A stretch of DNA of 64,000 nucleotides from Streptomyces sp. NBC_01294. GTDB lineage: Bacteria > Actinomycetota > Actinomycetes > Streptomycetales > Streptomycetaceae. Location of the stretch: assembly GCF_035917235.1 (NCBI RefSeq), contig NZ_CP108423.1, positions 372,001-436,000 on the forward strand, in the 5' to 3' direction. How positions within the stretch are numbered: position 1 is the first letter of the stretch; every line of letters starts with the position of its first letter. Positions 8,737-15,979 of the stretch are shown here, one piece after another. Made by a program: the position numbers and the translations under genes. Below the pieces are notes generated by a model that did no database searches, had not been told where the DNA came from, and was given only the letters and a program-made list of their open reading frames with translations.

Positions 8737-8986
8737 GATGCCTCCAGGAGTACGTCAGCCTCGCTACGGAAAGTGAGGATATATGCCTGAATCGTGATGA
8801 ATGCAGGTTTCCCGGTCCTGCGCGTCGGCGTCCGCGCACGTCCGCGGTCACCCCGCACCGGCCACCGGGCCCGCCAGCCGGCCGGCCGCTCCCCCGGCGC
8901 ATGTGGCCGCGGTCACATGGGGGCGGCGTCACATCCGGGGCGGCTGCGCGGTCCTCGCTTCGGAAGCGAGAGAAGGGATCGTCAGG

Positions 8987-9241
8987 ATGAGGACCGTCAT
9001 CGTGTGCGTCTCCGTGTCGCACGGCAATACCCGTCGCGTCGCCGACACCATGGCCCCGGTACTGGGCGCGAAGGTCGTCGCCCCCGCGGAGGTCGACCTG
9101 GGGGAACTGGCCGGCGCCGACCTCGTGGGGTTCGGCTCGGGCGTCGGCGGCATCAACAGGCAGCGGCCGGACACCGGGGACCTGGCCGCCGCGCGGGCGT
9201 TCGCGGAACGACTGCGGGACGGGAGCGGTCCGGTGTCCTGA
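8987..9241 (+). pseudogene. Truncated flavodoxin-fold gene
   Basis: The 84-residue frame starts MRTVIVCVSVSHGNTRRVAD, the phosphate-binding loop of long- and short-chain flavodoxins (S-x-G-N-T), and goes on to LAGADLVGFGSGV, the second beta strand. After residue ~57 the expected ~100 residues of the FMN isoalloxazine-binding part are missing. The rest (INRQRPDTGDLAAARAFAER) has no flavodoxin likeness, although FAERL could be a remnant of a later helix brought close by an internal deletion. It is divergent from the P450 gene and may be the residue of an electron-transfer partner. Confidence 0.65.
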
Positions 9242-9266
9242 CGGGACGCGGCGCTTGCCCCCGTCG

Positions 9267-10436
9267 TCACTCGTGCCGCAGGCTCGTGATCAGGTCGCGG
9301 GGCAGACCATGGGTGTCGTGGAGGTAGTGGAAGTCCTCCTCGGTCAGCGGGCCTTGGAAGCGGGGGCGGGCGAGGACCGTCCGACCACGCTCCAGGAGCC
9401 GACGGAACCGGCGCTCCTCCTCCAGCAGCATCCCCAGCACGTCGCCCGGGCGCACGTCCTGCCGGAAGTGGTCCAGGGTGTGCTGGACCAGTTCCTCCGG
9501 CAGGTCTTCGACACCTCGCGAGGGATCGTCCCGCCACAGCACGGTGAGCACCCGCCGCACCAGGCGGCGCAGTACGTAGCCCCGTCCGGTGCCGGCCGGG
9601 CGCACGCCGTCGCCGAGCACCACGACGGCCGAGCGCAGGTGGTCGCAGACCAGACGCAGGGACCGTTCGTCCAGGGGCCACAGGGCCGGCACGAGGCGGC
9701 GCCAGGGGTCGAAGACGTCGCACTCGAACACGGACGACTTGCCCTGGAGCAGTGAGGCCAGCCGTTCCAGGCCGAGTCCGGTGTCGACGTTGCGCTGGGG
9801 AAGGGGCACGAGGGAACCGTCGTCGAGCCGGCGGTGGCTCATCGTCACGTGGTTCCACACCTCCACCCAGCGGTCGTCGCGGGTGGGTGTCGACCGGGGC
9901 GGGCCGTCGCCGCTCCAGAGGAAGATCTCCGAGTCGGGGCCGCACGGTCCGACGGGTCCGTTGGACCACCAGTTGTCCTCCACGGTGAGTTCGACGGGGA
10001 CCCCGCGGTCCTGCCACAGCCGAAGGGAATCGGTGTCCGGTCGGGTCCGGCCGCCGTCGCCGGCGTAGGCGGTGGCGTGCAGCAGGCCGGGGTCGATGCC
10101 CAGTCCCTCGGTCAGCAGCCCGTAGGCCCAGTCGAGACTGAGCGGGCCGTCGTAGTCGCCCAGCGACCAGGTGCCGAGCATCTCGAAGACCGTGAGGTGG
10201 GTGGCGTCGCCGACCTCCTCCAGGTCCGTGGTGCGCAGACAGCGCTGTACGTTGACCAGCCGCTTGCCCAGCGGATGGGGGCGGCCCTCCAGGTACGGAG
10301 TGAGGGGGTGCATGCCGGAGGTGGTGAACAGGACAGGGTCGCCGGGCGGTGGCAGCAGCGTCGAGCCGCCGATCCGGCGATGGCCGCGCTCTTCGAAGTA
10401 CTCGACGAACGTGCTGATCAGGTCTTCCGTCCTCAT
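9267..10436 (-). CDS. Stand-alone alanyl-tRNA synthetase catalytic domain protein
   Basis: A 389-residue protein colinear with the aminoacylation domain of AlaRS. It has an N-terminal FVEYFEERGHRRI helix, FTTSGMHPLTPYLEG, motif 2 (NVQRCLRTTDLEEVGDATH, then FEMLGTWSLGDY), NGPVGPCGPDSEI, EVWNHVTMSHRR, motif 3 (VDTGLGLERLASLLQG, ~217-232) and the DTHGLPRD box at its C-terminus. The editing domain and the C-Ala domain are absent, and the protein ends right after this box, so the shape seems deliberate. Housekeeping AlaRS has ~890 residues. Such short versions can be amino-acid-activating enzymes in secondary metabolism (inference). The start has AAGGAG eight bases upstream. A short Ala-rich ORF lies 127 bases upstream on the same strand. 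Confidence 0.88.
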   Translation of the reverse strand: MRTEDLISTFVEYFEERGHRRIGGSTLLPPPGDPVLFTTSGMHPLTPYLEGRPHPLGKRLVNVQRCLRTTDLEEVGDATHLTVFEMLGTWSLGDYDGPLSLDWAYGLLTEGLGIDPGLLHATAYAGDGGRTRPDTDSLRLWQDRGVPVELTVEDNWWSNGPVGPCGPDSEIFLWSGDGPPRSTPTRDDRWVEVWNHVTMSHRRLDDGSLVPLPQRNVDTGLGLERLASLLQGKSSVFECDVFDPWRRLVPALWPLDERSLRLVCDHLRSAVVVLGDGVRPAGTGRGYVLRRLVRRVLTVLWRDDPSRGVEDLPEELVQHTLDHFRQDVRPGDVLGMLLEEERRFRRLLERGRTVLARPRFQGPLTEEDFHYLHDTHGLPRDLITSLRHE

Positions 10437-10562
10437 GAGGTGGACTCCTTCGCGTCACAGCGGGGAGGCACCGGAGAACGGGACCGTTCAGTCATCCGAC
10501 CGGGGCAGGGGTGCCACGGCACTACCGACGGACCGTTTCCGGTCGCCGGGGAGAGGGGAACG
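10437..10562 (-). promoter_or_regulatory. Structured leader upstream of the AlaRS-like gene
   Basis: Between the possible leader peptide and the AlaRS-like start the minus strand can form a 5-bp stem closed by a GAAA tetraloop (10531-10544, GACCGGAAACGGTC) and a GTGCC/GGCAC hairpin (10511-10522). These could serve attenuation or simply reflect GC-rich sequence. No T-box features were recognised. Confidence 0.25.
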
Positions 10563-10631
10563 TCAGGCGGCGGCAACCGGCGAGCTGGTCGCTCGCGCGG
10601 TCGCGGTGGTGTGGAAGCCGATGACGTTCAT
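10563..10631 (-). CDS. Possible 22-residue Ala-rich leader peptide
   Basis: A short minus-strand frame starts MNVIGFHTT and ends SSPVAAA, with six Ala codons among 22, three of them directly before the stop. Third positions are mostly G/C, as in real genes. There is no good Shine-Dalgarno site. A tiny frame (ATG at 10643, four codons) ends on its start, giving an ATGA overlap. Placed upstream of an alanyl-tRNA-synthetase-like gene, it could be an attenuation leader that senses alanyl-tRNA, or a small substrate peptide. Either reading is speculative. Confidence 0.25.
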   Translation of the reverse strand: MNVIGFHTTATARATSSPVAAA

Positions 10632-10874
10632 GGCGGGACCATAACGCGGCGCTGCCCGCCGAAGCACACGATTTTCCCGGCAGTGAGGCCCTGCCCGGCC
10701 CCGACGCAGCGCTTGCCGTACCGCCTGGCAGCAGGAGGCGCCGGATCCCCTCCGTCACCCACCCGATTCACGTGCGCGGAGTGCAGGAGGTGACCCCGCT
10801 CCCAGGATCGCGGGCCCCCCACCCCCGTGGGGGAGTCCGTTCCCGCGGGAACCTTCCGCACTCCGCGCCGGAGA

Positions 10875-10895
10875 TGACCCCGTTTCCCGGGGTCA
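10875..10895. promoter_or_regulatory. Inverted repeat TGACCCCG-n5-CGGGGTCA
   Basis: Perfect 8-bp arms (10875-10882 and 10888-10895) separated by TTTCC. It lies in the 714-base region between the AlaRS-like gene and the AraC-type regulator, immediately next to a 9-bp tandem repeat. It has the size and symmetry of a dimer-binding operator. Confidence 0.4.
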
Positions 10896-10938
10896 CGACT
10901 GACACGACTGACACGTCTGACACGTCTGACACGTCTGA
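10894..10938. repeat. Five tandem copies of a 9-bp unit CACG(A/T)CTGA
   Basis: Five uninterrupted 9-bp copies run from 10894 to 10938: two of CACGACTGA, then three of CACGTCTGA. They overlap the right arm of the neighbouring inverted repeat by two bases. The rest of 10632-11150 holds no recognisable gene. The array could be an iteron-like binding site upstream of the AraC-type regulator gene or a plain slippage repeat. Confidence 0.7.
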
Positions 10939-11136
10939 CACACATCGCACGGCCCGCCCGCACGAGACACCCGTACCAACCCGACCGACCTGGCCACGTT
11001 ATGGCCGAGAAGGTGCCTCGGCCCATGGCACCGCGCGCCAGCAAGGGGACCCAACGCGCCACAAGGGGACTCTCCACGCCGTGATGGGGACACGAGGTCC
11101 CAAGCACCGCCACTCATCTGGTATTTCGTGCTGGTC

Positions 11137-11142
11137 TATGCT
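11137..11142 (+). promoter_or_regulatory. Candidate -10 box for a leaderless transcript
   Basis: TATGCT lies eight bases before the GTG start of the AraC-type regulator. Transcription would begin at or next to the GTG, which has no Shine-Dalgarno sequence (CAACCCCT precedes it). Leaderless messages are common in Streptomyces. Confidence 0.4.
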
Positions 11143-11150
11143 CAACCCCT

Positions 11151-12275
11151 GTGGTCTCGCATGCACATCAGGGAACAACCTCCTCCGCCCTCACCCGGCT
11201 GAACGTCAACGCCGTACGTATGCTGGGCATACCCGCGGCTGGATACGCACACCTGCTGGGCATGGCGCCCGAGCACCTCAACGACGACCTGTGCCGACCC
11301 CCCGCGCTCACGAGCATCCGCATCGCCGAACTGGCGACCGTCCACGCCCACTGGACCGAAGTGGCCCAGCTGCTGACACAGCAGTCGGCCATCGGCACCC
11401 TCGGGGTCTGGGACTACCTGATCACCTCCGCGCCCACCCCCCTCGAAGGGATCCGGGACGCCGGGACCTACCTGGCCACCGTCGTCGACGTCAGCACGGA
11501 CAACCTCCGGATCACCGAGGACGGCTACCGGATCACCATCAGCCACATCAACGAGGCCGATCTGGCCCACGAGGCGGCCTGCGCCGTCCGCGCCTGCGCG
11601 CTCGGCCTGTACCAGCGCCGTCTCGGCGAAGCCGCACAGCGGCGCCTCGTTCCCGTCCACGTCGCCCTGGCCGCCAAGGCACCCCGCCGGCACCAGGCCC
11701 TGATCGAGCTCTACGGTACGAGCTCCATCGAGTTCGAGGCCCCGGTCAGCTCCATCACCTTCCTCGCCTCCGACCTGACCGGCCCGACACCACGCGCCCA
11801 GCCCGGCCTGTCTACCGTACTGCGCAGACACGCCGAGCAGACGCTCGCCACCGCGGTCCCGCTGCACAACTGGCTGGACCTGTTCCGTACCGCCCTGGCC
11901 TCCGCCCACAACGGAACCGCTCCCGCGCTGTCCACGGTGGCGCGGCGCATGGCCGTCAGTACGCGAACCCTGCAGCGCCGCCTCGACGAACACGGCACCA
12001 CGTGGAGCAACGAGGTCGAAACCATGCGCCGGGACCACATCACGCGGCTGCTCTGGAGCACCGACCTCAGCATCGACGCGATAGCCGCCCGGAGCGACTA
12101 CGCCGACGCCCGCGCCCTGCGCCGGGCGGTCCACCGCTGGTACAGCACCACACCGGCCGCCCTGCGCCGCACCGGCCGCCCGCACGGCGACCGGGTGCAG
12201 GAGGCGGTTCAGTCGCCGAGGGTGGCGTCGACCGCCGCCCCCATCTCATCGTTGAAGCAGGGGAAGTGCCATTGA
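11151..12275 (+). CDS. AraC family regulator with arabinose-binding-type N-terminal domain
   Basis: A 374-residue regulator. Residues ~15-200 match the 'Arabinose_bd' type of sensor domain found in OruR/ArgR-like AraC proteins (GIPAAGYAHLLGMAPEHL..., then the helical TYLATVVDVSTDNLRI core). Residues ~250-345 are the AraC DNA-binding domain: STVARRMAVSTRTLQRRLDEHGTTW forms the first helix-turn-helix, and LLWSTDLSIDAIAARSDYADARALRRAVHRWYSTTPA the second. A ~30-residue tail follows and may be extended by the neighbouring IS remnant. The start is a GTG without a ribosome binding site, see the -10 box at 11137. The target genes are unknown; the AlaRS-like gene is divergent from it. Confidence 0.88.
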   Translation: MVSHAHQGTTSSALTRLNVNAVRMLGIPAAGYAHLLGMAPEHLNDDLCRPPALTSIRIAELATVHAHWTEVAQLLTQQSAIGTLGVWDYLITSAPTPLEGIRDAGTYLATVVDVSTDNLRITEDGYRITISHINEADLAHEAACAVRACALGLYQRRLGEAAQRRLVPVHVALAAKAPRRHQALIELYGTSSIEFEAPVSSITFLASDLTGPTPRAQPGLSTVLRRHAEQTLATAVPLHNWLDLFRTALASAHNGTAPALSTVARRMAVSTRTLQRRLDEHGTTWSNEVETMRRDHITRLLWSTDLSIDAIAARSDYADARALRRAVHRWYSTTPAALRRTGRPHGDRVQEAVQSPRVASTAAPISSLKQGKCH

Positions 12276-12348
12276 GCTGTTTCCAACCTGCTTGAGCACG
12301 ACGGCAGTTGACGTTGGGGGTGGCGTCCAGACACACGGAAGCTCCTGG

Positions 12349-12495
12349 TGGACGGGCGATGCGGGCGGCCGCGGCCAAGGCGTACGTGGTCCTCGACGGG
12401 ACCCGGCTGCCGATCGACCGGATCGCCGACGGCCGGCCCTCTGCTCAGGAAAGCCCAAGAGGCACGGCATGAACGTGCAGGTCATCGCCGGCCAC
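12349..12495 (+). mobile_element. IS5-family transposase fragment (central part, frameshifted)
   Basis: Two frames together give the middle of an IS5/HARBI1-like DDE transposase: MRAAAAKAYVVLDGTRLPID with the first catalytic Asp in LDGT, then, after a frame change near 12445, GKPKRHGMNVQVIAG. The aligned family text reads 'KAYVLLDGT..PIDRIA...GKHKRHGMNVQVIAD'. The fragment ends at about 12492. No terminal inverted repeats were found. The matching N-terminal part lies downstream at 13130. Confidence 0.8.
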
Positions 12496-12638
12496 AGCGT
12501 GCCCTCGCCCTCCGCTGACAGGGCGACATCCGCCAGGACCACGCGGACCGGGGGAATCGTTGACATGACGTGACTGAATAACATGAGGCGAGGCTGCACG
12601 TGCATGCCATTTCACTCGGGAACCCGGAGCACTCCGCC

Positions 12639-13130
12639 ATGAAGTACACCGTTTCCATCGAGATCGCCCTGCCGCGGGAGAGGGTGGTACAGCTGCTCGC
12701 CGACCCGGCACACATGTCGAAGTGGCTGCGGGGTCTGGTACTGCACGAGCCGCTGAGTGGGGTGCACGGGCAGGTCGGTACCAAATCGCGGGTCGTGATG
12801 CAGACGGGGAAGCAGAAGTTCGAGTGCACCGAGACCATCACGCGCCGGGAACCGGCAGACCTGCGCGGGATCCCGAAAGGGCACGTCGTTCACTTCGACC
12901 GCGAGATCGTCGGCGAGGGCATGTGGAGCGCCGTGCGCGACCGGCTGACGGAAGCCGGCCCGGAGACGACGCTCTGGGTGAGCGAGAGCGAATACCGGTT
13001 CAGCGGTTTGCTGATGCGGCTGGTGGGGCTCCTGATGCCCGGCACCTTCCGCAAGCAGTCGCAACAGCACATGCAGGACTTCAAGGCCTTCGCCGAGCAG
13101 GGAAAGGACGTCCGCGAAGCGAAGGACTGA
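12639..13130 (+). CDS. SRPBCC (START/Bet v1 fold) protein
   Basis: A 163-residue protein with the SRPBCC pattern: an N-terminal strand MKYTVSIEIALPRERVVQLL, a helix LADPAHMSKW, central strands, and a long C-terminal helix MRLVGLLMPGTFRKQSQQHMQDFKAFAEQG. Such proteins form a hydrophobic pocket for lipids or small molecules. The ATG at 12639 has GGAG nine bases upstream; a longer start at 12600 has none. It sits between two pieces of the same IS5-type transposase and may have been moved by it. No enzymatic residues can be assigned. Confidence 0.82.
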   Translation: MKYTVSIEIALPRERVVQLLADPAHMSKWLRGLVLHEPLSGVHGQVGTKSRVVMQTGKQKFECTETITRREPADLRGIPKGHVVHFDREIVGEGMWSAVRDRLTEAGPETTLWVSESEYRFSGLLMRLVGLLMPGTFRKQSQQHMQDFKAFAEQGKDVREAKD

Positions 13131-13258
13131 TCTACGACCCATCCGCCATCGATCTGTCCAGCCGCACCCTGCAGCACCTCTCCGGCCTTCTCACAGTTCA
13201 CCGACGCCGCATCGGCACCCGATGGCGTCGCCTCACCTGCGGCCGGCAGGCCGACCGG
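13130..13258 (+). mobile_element. IS5-family transposase fragment (N-terminal part)
   Basis: Directly after the SRPBCC stop, the plus-strand reading LIYDPSAIDLSSRTLQHLSG... to RRRIGTRWRRLTCGRQA is the N-terminus of the same IS5-type transposase. It is followed in the family by a winged-helix segment, which is missing here. Homology ends near 13255. The remaining bases to the LuxR-type gene at 13541 hold no recognisable gene. Confidence 0.78.
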
Positions 13259-13540
13259 AGGCAGGGCCGCCGGCGATCCTCGAAGGCCCTCGGCCGGTCA
13301 TCCGCTCCGGGTACCGGTTTGACCTGGGGAAACGGGCCGAATCCAGGGCCGGCGTACCGGCTGACCACACCGTCGCGTGCGCCTGCGCTCGTGGCCTGTC
13401 ACACGCCTGTGACAGTCGGCGGACACGCTCGCGAAGTCGCCCGGCCAAGCTCTTCATACAGGAACAAACCAGGGCATTAAGCCCTCTGCTTCCGAAGCCG
13501 TGAGCAGCGATGACCGAGCCGATCCGGCGGAGGAAATCCC

Positions 13541-13783
13541 ATGAGCCTCACCCTCACGATGCCGCAGACCCAGCCCCAGACGCAGGCCCCCGCAGTGGCA
13601 CTGGCCCCGCGCGAGCAGGAGGCCCTGGGATACATCGCCGCAGGTCACACCTACCTGCAGACGGCCCGCCAGATGGGACTCTCCAAGCACACCGTCGACG
13701 CCTACCTCCGCCGCATCCGCGCCAAGCTGAACGTCCACACCACCGCCGAGCTCACCCGCCTGGCCGTGACCCTCGGCCTGTGA
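13541..13783 (+). CDS. Solo LuxR-type helix-turn-helix protein
   Basis: An 80-residue protein consisting of a Gln/Pro-rich lead (residues 1-20) and one complete LuxR/GerE DNA-binding domain: LAPREQEALGYIAAGHTYLQTARQMGLSKHTVDAYLRRIRAKL. There is no receiver or ligand-binding domain. The start has GGAGGAAA five bases upstream. It lies convergent with the erythromycin-esterase-like gene (82-base gap). Small solo LuxR proteins occur in Streptomyces as regulators or as partners of larger ones; its target is unknown. Confidence 0.87.
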   Translation: MSLTLTMPQTQPQTQAPAVALAPREQEALGYIAAGHTYLQTARQMGLSKHTVDAYLRRIRAKLNVHTTAELTRLAVTLGL

Positions 13784-13865
13784 CATCCAGTCGTCGACAG
13801 GGCACCTCCTGTTACCGACTGCGCCGATGACGCGCACGCGCGACGGAGCGGAGCGAACCGGTCGC

Positions 13866-15107
13866 TCACGGGGCTGGGAGGGGAACCGAGCCGGTTGAGG
13901 TCGCGACGTACGCCAGCCCGTCGTACTCCTTCGCCAGGGTGACCTGACTCAGATGGAGGCGATAGGTCCACAGCGGCGCAGCGGCGCCGAAGCTCCGCAT
14001 GTCGTGACGGGCATCGAGCCACTCTCGAACGGCCCTCGGCGCACCTGCCGCACTGCGGAGTTCCAGGAAGTGGTCGCCAGGGTGGGCGCGGGCGAGCTGG
14101 GCTTCCACGGCGGTCGAGCGGGCGGGACCGATCCGGTGATCGACGACCGCGGAGGACGCGGCGCGGGTCCAGGGGCCGGGCCACATCCGACGGGCGCGGA
14201 AGGATCCGCTGCCGAACAGCAGGCCGAGCGCGTAGTACGCATCGCCGCAGCGTGCGGCCAGGTGCTCGCCCAGCGCCGCTACGGCGCCGTCGCCGCGGCT
14301 CTTGGCGATGTGGCCGTTGTGCGCCCACAGGGCGATCTTGACGGACGGTTCGTCCAGGAGTTCGCCGAGGTTGTCGGCCATGTAGCGGTCGCGCGCCGCG
14401 AAGACGGTCTGCTCCGGGTCCGTGTGCCGTGCGTCGCGCGTCACCAGGTCGGCCGCCTGCACCAGGATCCGGGCATGGCGCAGCGCGTCGTCCGCTTCGG
14501 GGCCGTGTTCCCGGAGGAACTCCAGGAGGTTCTCGGCCTCGCGCACCAGGCGACGCTCGGGATCGGGGCGCGAACCCGGATGCGCCGTGGCCAGTACACC
14601 GAGCGTGGAATGAAGCCCGGCCACCCGGTCGGGCGCCGCTTTACGCAGGAAGGAATCGAGCATCGCCAGGGAATCGCCGCACTTCTGGGGGTCGATGCCT
14701 ACGAAACGTATCTTCACGTCGTCCGGCCGTCCCTGGTTGTACGTGCGCATCCAGGCGAGCATCGCCAGCACCTCCTGGGTCCGCCAGGTCCAGAACCCCA
14801 GCCCGGCAAGCACCTTGGCGGCGTCTCCGGTTCCCTCGCGTACGTACGCGTCCACGGCTTCACCCGCCGAGGCGCTCGCTTCCATGGCGAAGACCGAGAA
14901 TCCCAGCTCCGTCACCAGGAACTCCAGCAGGCGGTGCTTGAGCTGGAAGAACTCGCGCGTCCCGTGGGTGGCCTCCCCCAGGCCAACGATCCGTACGCCG
15001 CCGAGCACGCTCTTCAGCGGTTGGAGGTCGGTGGTGGGCGCGCCTGCCGTCAGGCTGGTCAGCGGTAACGCGCTCCGGGCCAGCCAGGCAGTCACCTCAT
15101 CGGACAC
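13866..15107 (-). CDS. Erythromycin esterase family protein
   Basis: A protein of about 413 residues of the EreA/EreB/succinoglycan-biosynthesis family. It carries the GEATHGTREFFQLKHRLLEFL box near residue 45 with the conserved active-site His, the FAMEASAS Glu near 77, and AHNGHI near 263. EreA/B hydrolyse the macrolide lactone; most chromosomal members have unknown substrates, so resistance is only a possibility. I place the start at the GTG at 15107, because GGAGGGG stands eight bases upstream; the ATG at 15113 is only two bases from that site. The gene has no partner on its strand. Confidence 0.9.
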   Translation of the reverse strand: MSDEVTAWLARSALPLTSLTAGAPTTDLQPLKSVLGGVRIVGLGEATHGTREFFQLKHRLLEFLVTELGFSVFAMEASASAGEAVDAYVREGTGDAAKVLAGLGFWTWRTQEVLAMLAWMRTYNQGRPDDVKIRFVGIDPQKCGDSLAMLDSFLRKAAPDRVAGLHSTLGVLATAHPGSRPDPERRLVREAENLLEFLREHGPEADDALRHARILVQAADLVTRDARHTDPEQTVFAARDRYMADNLGELLDEPSVKIALWAHNGHIAKSRGDGAVAALGEHLAARCGDAYYALGLLFGSGSFRARRMWPGPWTRAASSAVVDHRIGPARSTAVEAQLARAHPGDHFLELRSAAGAPRAVREWLDARHDMRSFGAAAPLWTYRLHLSQVTLAKEYDGLAYVATSTGSVPLPAP

Positions 15108-15319
15108 GGCCATCCCCTCCGTCGCCGGCGTTTCCGCCCGAGGCTACCCAATCGGGGTGCGGAACCCGGCGGCATCGGCAGTCAGGTGGGTGTTCCGGGT
15201 CGTGTCGAAGACCCCCCGTTCGCCGAAGACCGGACGGGCAGGTGATCTCTGTCTGTGCGGATCTTCGCGTGCGAGACTGCAGGCGAGACGGGGTAGGCCG
15301 CCAGGGGAGGCACGGAGCG

Positions 15320-15877
15320 GTGAGGGTCTGGACGAGCACGACGATGCGGGTGTGCCTTGCTTCGGCGCTGAGCGGCGCGGTCGTGCTGTCGGCGGCGGGG
15401 TGCTCACCGGCGCTGCATCCGCTGGCCGCGGTGTACGTGGACCAAGAGGGCACTGCACACGCGCTGCTGAGACCGTGTGACGACGACGATCGGGTGCACG
15501 CCCCCCGGTTGCGGGGCTCGGTCGTCCGCGCTGCCGAAGAGGCAACGTCGGATGGGGCGCAGGACACCACACCGGAAGCAGCCCCGGCGGAGGATCCCTG
15601 GATCGGCTGGGACACCCGCGGTCTGCACGAGGCGGCGGACTTCCCGCTGTTCGCCCCGCCCTCGGGATGGGCGGCCGAGGTCCGGGGCCCACAGACCCTG
15701 CAAGCCGGCTACTCGTACGAGCTGGCGTTCTCCGATCCCCATGACGACTATGCCTACAACGGCTCGGTGACCTTTGACCCCGGGCAACTCGCGGGGGTGC
15801 CGGCCGGAGAGGTGTTGACCCTTCAAGGCACCATGACGAGAAAGGCGTTCGAGGATCTCGCGCGCAAGGTCTGTTGA
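15320..15877 (+). CDS. Lipoprotein of unknown function
   Basis: The GTG at 15320 follows GGGGAGG by nine bases. It gives a 185-residue protein with a lipoprotein signal sequence: hydrophobic CLASALSGAVVLSAAG followed by Cys (lipobox LSAAGC). The mature part has an acidic DDDD stretch, a WIGWDTRG block and a beta-rich C-terminal half (YSYELAFSDPHDDYAYNGSVTFDP), and ends in Cys. No named family was recognised. It should be anchored on the outside of the membrane. Confidence 0.75.
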   Translation: MRVWTSTTMRVCLASALSGAVVLSAAGCSPALHPLAAVYVDQEGTAHALLRPCDDDDRVHAPRLRGSVVRAAEEATSDGAQDTTPEAAPAEDPWIGWDTRGLHEAADFPLFAPPSGWAAEVRGPQTLQAGYSYELAFSDPHDDYAYNGSVTFDPGQLAGVPAGEVLTLQGTMTRKAFEDLARKVC

Positions 15878-15979
15878 CCCTCCTCCTGCCTGTCCGGCGC
15901 CGTTCCGTCCAGGACCGGCTCCGGGCCGACCCGGAAAATCCCCTTCGGGGCACGGCGGCGTGCGCAGTAGCATCCCCGG

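Noticed and set aside
10894..10938. CRISPR array
   Set aside because: The units are only 9 bp and directly adjacent, with no spacers and no cas genes anywhere in the window.
15108..15113. ATG start for the erythromycin-esterase-like gene
   Set aside because: The Shine-Dalgarno sequence GGAGGGG ends next to this ATG, too close for initiation; the GTG six bases further has normal spacing. The difference is only two residues.
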